64,000 bases of DNA, from assembly GCA_946478525.1 (NCBI GenBank), contig CAMLCH010000001.1, forward strand, positions 124,001-188,000, read 5' to 3'. The notes under the pieces are model-generated. The model was given only the letters and a program-made list of their open reading frames with translations, was not told the origin of the DNA and ran no database searches. Made by a program: the position numbers and the translations under genes. The stretch comes from Snodgrassella alvi_G. Lineage in GTDB: Bacteria; Pseudomonadota; Gammaproteobacteria; Burkholderiales; Neisseriaceae. Positions 36,052-44,397 of the stretch are shown one piece after another; position 1 is the stretch's first letter, and every line of letters starts with the position of its first letter.

Positions 36052-37458
36052 TTATTGTTTTGGTTTGGAAGAAGCATTGTCCAAATTAGTTGATGGTTTA
36101 TCTGAAAATTGCTGTATAGATTGACTATCATGTGGCATCAGGTTGTTCAGAGCAATAGGATCGTCACCATCATTAAGAATGCGCACTTCCTGCTGTGGAA
36201 ATGGAAATTCAATTCCTTCTTCTTTAAAGCGATTCCAAATTTCCAGCAAAATGGCTGAGTTAATGCTCATAAAACCATTTTCTGGATCTCTAATCCAGTA
36301 GTTTACATACAAATTAATGCCAGAATCAGCAAAACCGGTTACGTAGCTATTTGGTTTAGGTTCTTCACAGGTCCGTGTCTGTTTCATGGCAGCTTCTTTG
36401 AGAATTTGCAAAGCTTTAGGTAGATCAGTATTGTATGCTACTTGAACAGTAAGATTATTTGACATGATACGACTGGAATAAGAATCATTGATGACGGTAT
36501 TTGATACGAAGGTATCATTTGGAATCAATGCTTCTGAGCCATCACTACTGCGCAATACCACAAAACGAGCGGTGATTTTGGTTACATAACCGGTAAAATT
36601 ATTGATATTGAGTCGATCACCTGGACGAACGGAATGATCAGCCAGTATGATGAATCCAGATACATAGTTGCTGGCAATTTTTTGCAGACCCAGTCCCAGC
36701 CCTACACCCAGAGCACCACCAAAAACTGAAAGCATAGTCAAATTAATACCCACCATGGGCAGGGCAATTAACACTGCTACGACAACAAATAATGATTTAA
36801 TTAATTTAGCTAACACATAGCGCAGATTTACATCCAGTCTATTGGCCTGCAGAATATGTTGTTCAGTCATGCGTGACAGCCATAGCGCTATAATAATGGC
36901 TATGCCGACGGTAATGGAACCGGTAATGACGGTGAATAAACTCAGATTGGTAGAACCAATTGGTAAAGACAACGATTTTAAAAGACGGATAATGTAAGAA
37001 TCCAGATTAGAGAGCCATAATATAAAGCACGCCCATAAGATTTTTGACAGTGTTCGTTCGTAGTGATCATTAAAGTAATTGTTTGGTATCGCATTATGCA
37101 AAATTGACATAATGATACGGATGGCGATCATCCAGCGAGCAGTAAAAGCCAGTAGCTGCAACCATAATACTGACTCAGCCATCGTTACACGCCAGAGAAA
37201 TATCGCAATAATAGAACTCAACAATAACAGAACTGGCCACACTAGTCGTACTAATATGTGGCGCAGGAATGGAAATTTAACCAACCGTTCTTGCAAACGG
37301 TATTTGACAATAATTTTTTTACTCAGCCAGTAGCTGCCCAGCATGATGACAATAGCACAAGCTAGCTCCAGCCAGCCTCTGGGAGAATTAAAACTATGTG
37401 CCAGCAGACGAGTCATAAATTCTTTGCGGGCGAACATCGCATCGAAATATTGATTCAT
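36052..37458 (-). CDS. MscS-family mechanosensitive channel
   Basis: A 468-aa inner-membrane protein. Several N-terminal helices (about 22-215) precede the conserved MscS pore helix and beta domain: FGGALGVGLGLGLQKIASN (about 250-270), then SGFIILADHSVRPGDRL and the LRSSDGSEALIPND segment. It is longer than E. coli MscS (286 aa) and resembles the medium-size YbdG/YnaI-like members, which protect against hypo-osmotic shock. The C-terminal tail beyond ~430 is polar and poorly conserved. It is the first gene of the operon with nudB and the endonuclease gene. Confidence 0.9.
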   Translation of the reverse strand: MNQYFDAMFARKEFMTRLLAHSFNSPRGWLELACAIVIMLGSYWLSKKIIVKYRLQERLVKFPFLRHILVRLVWPVLLLLSSIIAIFLWRVTMAESVLWLQLLAFTARWMIAIRIIMSILHNAIPNNYFNDHYERTLSKILWACFILWLSNLDSYIIRLLKSLSLPIGSTNLSLFTVITGSITVGIAIIIALWLSRMTEQHILQANRLDVNLRYVLAKLIKSLFVVVAVLIALPMVGINLTMLSVFGGALGVGLGLGLQKIASNYVSGFIILADHSVRPGDRLNINNFTGYVTKITARFVVLRSSDGSEALIPNDTFVSNTVINDSYSSRIMSNNLTVQVAYNTDLPKALQILKEAAMKQTRTCEEPKPNSYVTGFADSGINLYVNYWIRDPENGFMSINSAILLEIWNRFKEEGIEFPFPQQEVRILNDGDDPIALNNLMPHDSQSIQQFSDKPSTNLDNASSKPKQ

Positions 37459-37676
37459 AAACTAAATCATTAATAAATATTAATAGGTTTATGTTAGGCA
37501 ATTGCTGCAATGCTGTAAACTGCTAATCAATCGTTTTGACTATTACATTGGTATTAGTAAGAGAAAAATAAAGTAAAAATTCAAATTATTAGCGATATCT
37601 ATATCGTTATTTTAGGCAGAACAACGAGTAGTCAGAAAAATAAATATTCGCTGTGATAATTTGTCTGGCTGTGTAA

Positions 37677-37705
37677 TTGCTTACGATGATAAAAGCGTAT
37701 ATAAT
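37677..37705 (+). promoter_or_regulatory. Promoter of the rpsF operon
   Basis: TTGCTT, 17-bp spacer, perfect TATAAT at 37700-37705. It would give a leader of about 62 nt before rpsF. Confidence 0.65.
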
Positions 37706-37724
37706 GCAGCGTTTTGCAACCTTG

Positions 37725-37750
37725 CCCTTTACATTTCGCATGGTAAAGGG
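37725..37750 (+). promoter_or_regulatory. Hairpin in rpsF leader
   Basis: An 8-bp perfect stem (CCCTTTAC and GTAAAGGG) with a 10-nt loop just upstream of the rpsF ribosome site (AAGGAG). Its position suits an autoregulatory S6:S18 leader, known in many bacteria, but I could not match the conserved consensus in full. Confidence 0.4.
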
Positions 37751-37774
37751 ATTGATTAGCCACAAGGAGTACAC

Positions 37775-38155
37775 ATGCGTCATTATGAAATCGTGTTCAT
37801 TGTCCATCCGGATCAAAGCGAACAAGTTGGTGCGATGGTAGAGCGTTACAAAGCTATGATTACCGATGCCAAAGGCACCATTCACCGTCTGGAAGACTGG
37901 GGTCGCCGCCAACTGGCTTACCCTATCAACAAAATTCACAAAGCACACTATGTGTTGATGAATGTTGAAACCACACCTGAAGTAATAAACGAAATTGAAA
38001 CTGCTTTCCGTTTTAATGATGCGGTGTTGCGTCATCTGACTGTGAAAATGGATGCAGCTGTAACTGAAGCTTCTCCAATGATGAAAGACGAGAAGTCTAA
38101 AAATCTGCTGGCAGGTAACAGCGCAGAAGCAACTGCTGAAAACGCAGAAGCTTAA
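37775..38155 (+). CDS. rpsF: 30S ribosomal protein S6
   Basis: A 126-aa ribosomal protein that pairs with S18 in the platform of the 30S subunit. MRHYEIVFIVHPDQSEQV and EDWGRRQLAYPINK are diagnostic. A strong AAGGAG precedes the ATG. The C-terminal tail (about 100-126) is Ala/Glu-rich as in other neisserial and enteric S6. It is first of rpsF-priB-rpsR-rplI, driven by the promoter at 37677-37705. Confidence 0.97.
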   Translation: MRHYEIVFIVHPDQSEQVGAMVERYKAMITDAKGTIHRLEDWGRRQLAYPINKIHKAHYVLMNVETTPEVINEIETAFRFNDAVLRHLTVKMDAAVTEASPMMKDEKSKNLLAGNSAEATAENAEA

Positions 38156-38172
38156 TCTTAAATGAGTAAGAA

Positions 38173-38469
38173 TTGCTAAATCAATTAAATCTCTGTGCCC
38201 AGATTAAAAGTCTGGATGATTTACGCTACACCCCTGCAGGTTTGCCGGTACTGACAATGTGGCTGACACACGAATCATGGCAAACAGAACTAGAGCAGCG
38301 GTATTTGGCAAAAATGGAAATTCAGGCCAAGGCATTAGGCGATTTAGCAAAAAACTGGATGTATCAACCCGGGGCAATGGTTGAAATCAAAGGATTTCTG
38401 GCTCAGAAAGGCATATATCATTCCCGCCCGATACTACATATCCAACAAATTCGTGAATATAAAGGTTAA
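38173..38469 (+). CDS. priB: Primosomal replication protein PriB
   Basis: A 98-aa single-stranded DNA-binding OB-fold protein that helps PriA restart replication. The segments LDDLRYTPAGLPVLTMWLTHESW and GAMVEIKGFLAQKG with the C-terminal IQQIREYKG match neisserial PriB, and the position between rpsF and rpsR is classical. No ATG or GTG is available: an in-frame TAA at 38167 leaves TTG at 38173 as start. A five-codon ATG frame (38162-38179) overlaps this TTG and might feed ribosomes to it. Confidence 0.9.
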   Translation: MLNQLNLCAQIKSLDDLRYTPAGLPVLTMWLTHESWQTELEQRYLAKMEIQAKALGDLAKNWMYQPGAMVEIKGFLAQKGIYHSRPILHIQQIREYKG

Positions 38470-38474
38470 ACGAC

Positions 38475-38705
38475 ATGGCTCGTCAATCATTCAAACGTAG
38501 AAAATTTTGCCGCTTCACTGCGGAAGGTATTAAACAGGTTGATTATAAAGCAGTAGACTTGTTGAAAGATTTTATTACTGAAAATGGTAAAATCATTCCT
38601 GCACGTATTACTGGTACCAAAGCGCATTACCAACGTCAGTTATCTACTGCGGTAAAACGTGCTCGTTTTCTGGCTTTGCTGCCTTACACCGATCAACATA
38701 AATAA
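38475..38705 (+). CDS. rpsR: 30S ribosomal protein S18
   Basis: A 76-aa basic protein of the 30S platform, partner of S6. RQSFKRRKFCRFTAEG and the LKDFITENGKIIPARITGT block are diagnostic. It starts 5 bp after priB and is followed 15 bp later by rplI with a clear AAGGA ribosome site. Confidence 0.97.
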   Translation: MARQSFKRRKFCRFTAEGIKQVDYKAVDLLKDFITENGKIIPARITGTKAHYQRQLSTAVKRARFLALLPYTDQHK

Positions 38706-38720
38706 TAAGGAAGATTTATT

Positions 38721-39176
38721 ATGCAAATTATTTTGTTAGAAAAAGTCGGTGGTCTGGGTAATCTGGGTGATCTGGTTACAGTAAAAAATGGTTATGCTCG
38801 TAACTATTTGATCCCTCAAGGCAAAGCTCAGCGTGCTAATGCTGCTAATCTGGCTGCTTTCGAAGAAAAACGTGCAGAATATGAAGCCCAACAGGCTGCT
38901 GTTCTGGCTGATGCTGAAGCACGTAAACTGAAAATCGACGGACAGAGCATCAATGTTGCCCAGAAAGCTGGTGTTGATGGTCGCCTGTTTGGTTCTGTTA
39001 CTACTCATGATATTGCTGAAGCGATCAAAGCTGCGCTGAACGTGGAAGTGTCAAAAGCTAATGTACGCTTACCGAACGGTCCTTTGAAAGCAATCGGTGA
39101 ATATGAAATTGAAGTTGCTTTACACAGCGATGCTGTTGCTGCTGTAAATGTGATTGTTGTTGCTGCTACTGAGTAA
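38721..39176 (+). CDS. rplI: 50S ribosomal protein L9
   Basis: A 151-aa protein with two globular domains joined by a long helix, located at the base of the L1 stalk. The N-terminal MQIILLEKVGGLGNLGD and VKNGYARNYLIPQGKA motif are diagnostic; the central helix (about 45-75) and the C-terminal RNA-binding domain (DGRLFGSVT onward) are complete. It is the last gene of the rpsF operon and ends at a terminator. Confidence 0.97.
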   Translation: MQIILLEKVGGLGNLGDLVTVKNGYARNYLIPQGKAQRANAANLAAFEEKRAEYEAQQAAVLADAEARKLKIDGQSINVAQKAGVDGRLFGSVTTHDIAEAIKAALNVEVSKANVRLPNGPLKAIGEYEIEVALHSDAVAAVNVIVVAATE

Positions 39177-39205
39177 TTATCAGTACCAGATATTGATAAA
39201 AAAGA

Positions 39206-39236
39206 GCTGTCTAGAAATTCTAGGCAGCTTTTTTTT
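39206..39236 (+). terminator. Terminator of the rpsF operon
   Basis: A 10-bp stem with one wobble (39206-39215 and 39219-39228) and eight Ts. The stem is again of the GCTGYCT type seen after lpdA. Confidence 0.9.
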
Positions 39237-39294
39237 ACTGGTGAGGAAAAAAATAGATTAGACTAATATCCTGCTTATATAAGGAACAATAACA

Positions 39295-40365
39295 ATGAAA
39301 TTTGCCTGGATAATAAGTGCGGCGTTGTTACTAATTGCCTGTGAACGAGTAAAGCAACCAACAGAGAAACCTCTGACTCCACTGGCACCGGTTCAGGGAG
39401 CCGCCGACAATGATAAATTTGGAATTACTGACAGTGGGATGGATTTACTCAGTCGAAGTGATGTTAAACGCTTTATTGATAGTGAATTAACACGCGGACA
39501 CTATGATCAGCGACAACTGGAAGATTTTTTTCAAAATGTTCAGTTCAAACCCAGTATTATTAGGGGAATGGACAGACCCGGTACCTCTCTGCCGTGGTAT
39601 AGTTTTGTTCAAAATAATGCCAATAAATTACGGATAAATAACGGCAGACTTTTTTTTAAAAATAATCAGTCGGTACTGACAGCTGTTGCGAACCGTTATG
39701 GAGTAGCGCCAGAATTATTGGTTGCCATTATCGGTATTGAAACCAATTATGGCGGAAATATGGGCTCTTTCAGAGTAGCAGATGCTTTAACCACATTAGG
39801 GTATCATTATCCTCGCCGAGCAGCTTATTTTCAGCGTGAATTGGTTGAGTTTCTGCAACTGGCCTATGAAGAAAAACGCAATCCATTTAGTTTCAAAGGA
39901 AGTTTTGCCGGTGCAATGGGTATGCCACAATTTATGCCTTCAAGTTATCGGCAGTATGCAGTGGATTGGGATGGTGATGGTCAACGCGATATTTGGGGGA
40001 ATACCGGCGACATATTGGCTTCTGTGGCGAATTATATGAAAAAACACGGCTGGAGAACTGATCAACCGGTTGCTGTACCAGTAACATTGCAGATAAATAG
40101 CCAGCTTCAGCAAATTATCGATCAGCCTACTGAAATGAAGTTTACTGCCGGCCAGTTACGCCAATTAGGCGTTAGTATTCCACAGCAAATAAGTAATCAG
40201 GAAAAAGGTATACTTTATCAACTAGAACAATCACCGGGAGTATACGAATACTGGTTTGGCTTAAATAATTTTTATACTATCTGGCAGTATAATCATAGTC
40301 GCCATTATGTTGCTGCGGTGCGCCAGATTGCTAATGGTTTAAGTTACAGCACTTCTAAATTATAA
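39295..40365 (+). CDS. mltB: Membrane-bound lytic murein transglycosylase B
   Basis: Cleaves peptidoglycan glycan strands with formation of 1,6-anhydromuramic acid; anchored in the outer membrane. The 356-aa product has a lipoprotein signal with lipobox LIAC (Cys16), no Asp at +2, consistent with outer-membrane sorting. The catalytic Glu149 lies in IIGIETNYGG, and FAGAMGMPQFMPSSY and DWDGDGQRDIW are SLT-B family motifs. ATG at 39295 is preceded by AAGGA (39281-39285). Monocistronic with its own terminator. Confidence 0.94.
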   Translation: MKFAWIISAALLLIACERVKQPTEKPLTPLAPVQGAADNDKFGITDSGMDLLSRSDVKRFIDSELTRGHYDQRQLEDFFQNVQFKPSIIRGMDRPGTSLPWYSFVQNNANKLRINNGRLFFKNNQSVLTAVANRYGVAPELLVAIIGIETNYGGNMGSFRVADALTTLGYHYPRRAAYFQRELVEFLQLAYEEKRNPFSFKGSFAGAMGMPQFMPSSYRQYAVDWDGDGQRDIWGNTGDILASVANYMKKHGWRTDQPVAVPVTLQINSQLQQIIDQPTEMKFTAGQLRQLGVSIPQQISNQEKGILYQLEQSPGVYEYWFGLNNFYTIWQYNHSRHYVAAVRQIANGLSYSTSKL

Positions 40366-40385
40366 AATTCGTTTTTGCTTAATAA

Positions 40386-40420
40386 AAAAACAGCCATTAC
40401 AGATAAAAATGGCTGTTTTT
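40386..40420 (+). terminator. Terminator after mltB
   Basis: A perfect 13-bp stem (40386-40398 and 40408-40420) including A- and T-rich flanks and a 9-nt loop; effective in both directions. Confidence 0.9.
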
Positions 40421-40468
40421 AAACGTAACTGAGTAACTGCATTTAATTTCAAATTATTTCCGCTATGT

Positions 40469-40580
40469 TTTATAGATTTAAAACATAATAATGAATACGA
40501 TCTATAAATCTATAAATCTATAAGACAAAATTTATTACCTTAAATATCACATTCCTTCTCAGGCTAAGAATTTATAGATC
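40469..40580. repeat. Cluster of TCTATAAA repeats with inverted copies
   Basis: Three tandem copies of TCTATAAA (40501-40524, last ending G) are flanked by inverted copies at 40469-40476 and 40571-40578. An 11-bp perfect inverted repeat (40499-40509 with 40570-40580) spans the right half. It lies between mltB and the end of the convergent B3/4 gene. Confidence 0.6.
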
Positions 40581-40602
40581 AGTATAATTGTAAATGACAT
40601 TC

Positions 40603-41313
40603 TCAGGCGCTATAAGATAGTTCGCAGCTATGTTGTTGCTGGTTTACTATTTGAGAGGTGGATTTCAGCTCAAGAAAATCAGCTAAACGCTTTTGTAAAA
40701 GCTCAATGGCAGCCACAAAATCTGTATGTCGTTGCGGGTCATTGTTTTCAATGATAAAAGCCACATTCTGAGTATTTTCGGTTAATCCTGAGCTAACACT
40801 ATCGCGCCAGTTTAAACATCTGGTCAGCACGGATTGATCATCGTGATAAATAATTTCGCCCACAAATGTTTTTTCAGGTTCATTTTCTCCCAGTGCCCAA
40901 AAGTCCTCGCTTTGCTCTGCCACTAAGAGATTAAGATGGCCATGGATTTTATCTAAGTCAAAGCCACCAATAGGAAAGGCCATTTCTAAGGAAACAGAAT
41001 TATAAACATCAACCAAACCATTAATTGGTCTGACTGCTTTGCCTTGTTTGGCTCTTTTCAATAAATTTTCCACCGAACAATGTGCTCCTTTTTTGGTTTT
41101 AAATTTTTGAAATGTGTCACGCCAAGATTTAACTACTGGATTAGCACTGATCGGATCTTCGGTTACCCATTTGAGTGCTTGTTGATTGGCCTGGGCTAAT
41201 AACTCTACTGGAACATTATCTGTTAGCTGTTGGCGGTGACCAGTAATAACACCAATTTCAAGATCGGGAATAAGTTGCCAAACATCTGCATTTACTGAAA
41301 AAGTTTGTGACAT
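40603..41313 (-). CDS. Free-standing B3/4-domain protein
   Basis: A 236-aa cytosolic protein resembling the B3/B4 domain of the phenylalanyl-tRNA synthetase beta chain, which hydrolyses misacylated Tyr-tRNA(Phe). The core motif KKGAHCSVENLLKRA and the segment INGLVDVYNSVSLEMAFPIGGFDLDKI are typical of stand-alone B3/4 proteins, which are thought to act as trans-editing or amino-acid-modifying enzymes; substrate unknown here. ATG at 41313 follows GAGGTG. Its leader contains an intrinsic terminator (41338-41390), so expression is probably attenuated. Confidence 0.85.
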   Translation of the reverse strand: MSQTFSVNADVWQLIPDLEIGVITGHRQQLTDNVPVELLAQANQQALKWVTEDPISANPVVKSWRDTFQKFKTKKGAHCSVENLLKRAKQGKAVRPINGLVDVYNSVSLEMAFPIGGFDLDKIHGHLNLLVAEQSEDFWALGENEPEKTFVGEIIYHDDQSVLTRCLNWRDSVSSGLTENTQNVAFIIENNDPQRHTDFVAAIELLQKRLADFLELKSTSQIVNQQQHSCELSYSA

Positions 41314-41337
41314 TTTTTCACCTCATATCATTTAAAT

Positions 41338-41390
41338 AAAAAAAAGTAACTATTGACTCTTACTAAGGCCTAAAAGAGTCAATAATTACT
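41338..41390 (-). terminator. Intrinsic terminator inside the leader of the B3/4 gene (putative attenuator)
   Basis: On the minus strand a perfect 11-bp stem (41384-41374 with 41361-41351), extended by TTACT/AGTAA outside one mismatch, is followed by a run of eight Ts (A-run 41338-41345). It ends about 25 nt before the B3/4 start codon. A small hairpin (TCGTC-CGGC-GACGA, 41391-41404) sits directly upstream. The only gene beyond it, dnaX, is divergent, so the terminator must act on a leader transcript or a small RNA. Confidence 0.75.
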
Positions 41391-41784
41391 TCGTCCGGCG
41401 ACGATTAAGTGCTTCTTTACATTATATATTGAGTTAAATACAGATAAAAGTAAATCTTATAAAAAAATATTATTAATGCAAATATATATAAATATTAATT
41501 TCTTATGGTTTATTTTTGAAATAAAACCAGCATTAATAGCATGTTCCTAATTTTCCGATAAATTTGCTAAAATTTAATGGTACGAGTTTATCAATTTATT
41601 TCTATAGCGTGGCTGGGTTTTAGATAAACCAAATTAAATGCTGAAAATTATATTATTTACTGGTATCGATCTTACAATGCACCGTTATGATCGTTTTTTG
41701 TTTACAATATGTCGTTTCAAGCTGGTTGCAAACCAGTTTTGATTGATTAATTTAGATTTACTGCGTAAGCAGCTGCGGATGGTT
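41391..41784. other. Divergent region between B3/4 gene leader and dnaX
   Basis: About 390 bp, AT-rich. A TATAAT on the minus strand (about 41423-41428) could start the B3/4 leader about 15 nt before the small hairpin. On the dnaX side a short stem-loop (CTGGTT-gca-AACCAG, 41722-41736) with four Ts precedes the gene by 45 bp. No gene seen. Confidence 0.45.
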
Positions 41785-43755
41785 ATGACTTATCAAGTAT
41801 TGGCGCGAAAATGGCGACCTAAGAAATTTGCCGACTTAGTCGGGCAGGAACATGTGGTCAAGGCATTAGTTAATGCGCTGGATAAGGGTAGGTTGCACCA
41901 TGCTTATTTGCTCACAGGTACTCGCGGAGTAGGTAAGACTACCATTGCACGAATTCTCGCCAAAAGTTTAAATTGCCAGAACACTGTTCACGGCGAACCC
42001 TGTAATCAATGTAATTGCTGCCAGCAAATTGACGCCGGACGGTTTGTTGATGTACTGGAGATAGATGCTGCTTCCAATACAGGTATTGATAATATCCGTG
42101 AAGTGCTGGAAAACGCACAATATGCGCCGACCATGGGTAGTTATAAAGTCTATATTATTGACGAAGTGCATATGTTGTCCAAGAGTGCTTTTAATGCCAT
42201 GCTCAAAACGCTAGAGGAGCCTCCGGAACACGTCAAATTTATTCTTGCCACAACTGATCCGCAAAAAGTACCGGTAACGGTATTGAGTCGCTGTTTACAA
42301 TTTGTTTTGCGCAACCTGAATACTGCTCAAGTCTATGATCATTTGGTTTATGTGCTGCAACACGAACAAATAGCATATGAAGATACTGCTTTGCAACTGT
42401 TAGGTCGGGCAGCGGCTGGTTCGATGCGCGATGCGCTAAGTTTGCTTGATCAGGCGATTGCGATTGGCTCCGGTAAAGTAACAGAAACTGATGTGCGCAA
42501 CATGATTGGCGCGGTGGATAAAAGCTATTTGTACGCATTACTGCAAGCATTGGCCGAACGTGATGGTCAGGCACTATTGGCTCAAGCCAATGAGATGACT
42601 AATAATGCTATTGGTTTTGACGGTGCGTTAACTGAATTAGCTTTACTGTTACAACGGTTAAGTTTATTACAGACCGTACCGACTGCCATTCAGACAGACG
42701 ATCCTGAATATACAGCTCTATCTCATCTGGCTAAGTTATTTTCACCAGAACAAATTCAACTTTACTACCAGTGCGCTTTACGTGGTAAATCTGATTTGCC
42801 CTTGGCGCCGGATGAAAACGCAGGTTTTATCATGACTTTGCTGCGCATGCTGGCTTTTGCACCACTAGCAGCCATGGCAGAACAGCGTGTACATGGACAG
42901 ATCGCTGGCACGACTTTGCATGATAATCAGTCTGCAAAGCAGCATTTTGGTGTCAGAAATGAAAATACAGACACAGCTTTATCTGTAGCACAAAATGTTA
43001 CTGCACCACCGTTATCCATGCCAGAAACTGGATCGTCACCTATTGCGCAGCCGAGTACAGATAAGCATCATTCTCAACCTACTGAATTGTCTAATATTCA
43101 GTCTGCAACTGAAATATCAGCAGAATCAACTATTAATGCTGATCCGCAAGCTGTAACTGATGACTTGGAAGCTGAGGAAATTATTGATTCACCTACCTCG
43201 GCATTACCAACCCAAGAGATCATTAGTCAGGCACAGGAATCTGAACCGCAGCAGATGAATAATCCTGCAGTAAGTATTCATTTGTCAGCAGATGAAAAAA
43301 ATGAAATTCAAACTGAAACCCAAGATTTATCAATTGAAGAAAAACTGCCACCTCTGAACGCAGAAAACTGGCCAGCAATTTTGGCTAAACTGGCACCCAG
43401 ACTGGGTGCAGTGCAGCTTTTTAGTCAGCATTCTGCGATAGCAGATTTTGATGACAGCAGTGGCAGTTTAACGATTGCTTTAGCCGAGCAGGGCGAACCT
43501 ACAGCCAATCGAGAATTGCTTACTCGTCTGGCTGAAAGCTTATCTGCTGCATATGGTAAGCCTATTCAGATTAATACCTGTGGTTGGTCGGAGCAGACCG
43601 AACTGGAAACACCAGTGATGCGGCAGCAACGTTTGAGAGAACAAGCACAAAAGCAGGCTCAGTCTAGTCTTGAATCAGAACCGTATGTGCAAAAGATAAT
43701 CGAAACTTTCGATGCAAGTTGGATTACAGATAGTTTACAATTACGTGAACAATGA
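41785..43755 (+). CDS. dnaX: DNA polymerase III subunit gamma/tau
   Basis: Clamp-loader ATPase that also dimerises the replicase. The 656-aa product has Walker A GTRGVGKTT (45-53), four zinc cysteines (Cys64, 73, 76, 79), Walker B IIDEVHML, and the SRC motif LSRCLQF. Residues ~390-530 form a polar, Ser/Thr/Glu-rich linker, and the C-terminal ~120 residues (LNAENWPAIL onward) are the tau domain V. ATG at 41785 (MTYQVLARKW) is the family start; ATG at 41779 is two codons earlier. It is first in dnaX-ybaB-recR. Confidence 0.95.
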   Translation: MTYQVLARKWRPKKFADLVGQEHVVKALVNALDKGRLHHAYLLTGTRGVGKTTIARILAKSLNCQNTVHGEPCNQCNCCQQIDAGRFVDVLEIDAASNTGIDNIREVLENAQYAPTMGSYKVYIIDEVHMLSKSAFNAMLKTLEEPPEHVKFILATTDPQKVPVTVLSRCLQFVLRNLNTAQVYDHLVYVLQHEQIAYEDTALQLLGRAAAGSMRDALSLLDQAIAIGSGKVTETDVRNMIGAVDKSYLYALLQALAERDGQALLAQANEMTNNAIGFDGALTELALLLQRLSLLQTVPTAIQTDDPEYTALSHLAKLFSPEQIQLYYQCALRGKSDLPLAPDENAGFIMTLLRMLAFAPLAAMAEQRVHGQIAGTTLHDNQSAKQHFGVRNENTDTALSVAQNVTAPPLSMPETGSSPIAQPSTDKHHSQPTELSNIQSATEISAESTINADPQAVTDDLEAEEIIDSPTSALPTQEIISQAQESEPQQMNNPAVSIHLSADEKNEIQTETQDLSIEEKLPPLNAENWPAILAKLAPRLGAVQLFSQHSAIADFDDSSGSLTIALAEQGEPTANRELLTRLAESLSAAYGKPIQINTCGWSEQTELETPVMRQQRLREQAQKQAQSSLESEPYVQKIIETFDASWITDSLQLREQ

Positions 43756-43806
43756 ATGAAATTTTCAATCAATCTTTTTTGATTTTTAAATAATAAGGAC
43801 ATAATT

Positions 43807-44148
43807 ATGTTTGGAAAAGCGGGTTTGGGTGGTTTAATGAAGCAGGCACAACAGATGCAGGAGCGGATGAAAAAAGCGCAGGCAGAGTTGGCCAATGTTG
43901 AAGTTGAGGGTGAATCCGGTGCCGGCATGGTTAAAGTGACCATGAATTGTCATTATGGTGTGAAACGTATTCATATTGATGATAGTTTACTGAGTGATGC
44001 AGCCGACGATAAAGAAATGCTGGAAGATTTGATTGCGGCGGCAGTAAATGACGCTGTTCGCAAAGCAGAAGCCACTTCTTCAGAGCGTATGGGGCAGTTC
44101 ACTCAGGGTATGAATCTGCCAGCAGGAATGGGCGATTTTTTTAAATAA
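43807..44148 (+). CDS. ybaB: YbaB/EbfC nucleoid-associated protein
   Basis: A 113-aa DNA-binding protein acting as a tweezer-shaped dimer on the nucleoid. The N-terminal MFGKAGLGGLMKQAQQMQERM and the conserved DKEMLEDLIAAAVNDA helix with the C-terminal GMGDFFK tail are diagnostic. It begins 51 bp after dnaX with AAGGA upstream. The dnaX-ybaB-recR order is widely conserved. Confidence 0.96.
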   Translation: MFGKAGLGGLMKQAQQMQERMKKAQAELANVEVEGESGAGMVKVTMNCHYGVKRIHIDDSLLSDAADDKEMLEDLIAAAVNDAVRKAEATSSERMGQFTQGMNLPAGMGDFFK

Positions 44149-44230
44149 ATAATCACTATTCATACTTAGAATATTGAATCAGGCATTTGTATTTTTTAAT
44201 AGAATATTATTGTTATAAGCGAAAACACTA

Positions 44231-44257
44231 AGCCAGTTGTTTTGAAAACAACTGGCT
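44231..44257. other. Hairpin between ybaB and recR
   Basis: An 11-bp perfect stem (44231-44241 and 44247-44257) with a short loop. There is no T-run, so it is more likely an mRNA processing or stability element than a terminator. Confidence 0.5.
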
Positions 44258-44397
44258 ATCATCAATTTATCTGCACTGTTCAGTTATGCAATAACCGCTT
44301 ACAGCAAATATTCAGCTTCAGTGCAAGTGACAATCTTGGTATATTTGCTATTATCTGATACATTGGAAAAGTAGTTGATTTACAAGCGAGTAATTTA

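Larger units (their letters stand above)
37459..37774. other. Divergent control region between mscS-type gene and rpsF
   Basis: A 316 bp gap with no gene. It contains a good rpsF promoter (37677-37705) and a leader hairpin (37725-37750). The left half is presumably the mscS promoter region. Confidence 0.6.

Noticed and set aside
41717..41740. Stem-loop with four Ts before dnaX as an attenuator
   Set aside because: Six-bp core stem with a 3-nt loop and a short T-run; too weak to claim, mentioned only in the intergenic description.
43290..43306. A-rich run in dnaX as a programmed frameshift site for a short gamma form
   Set aside because: The run is not the AAAAAAG slippery heptamer, lies late in the gene, and no stimulating stem-loop was found.
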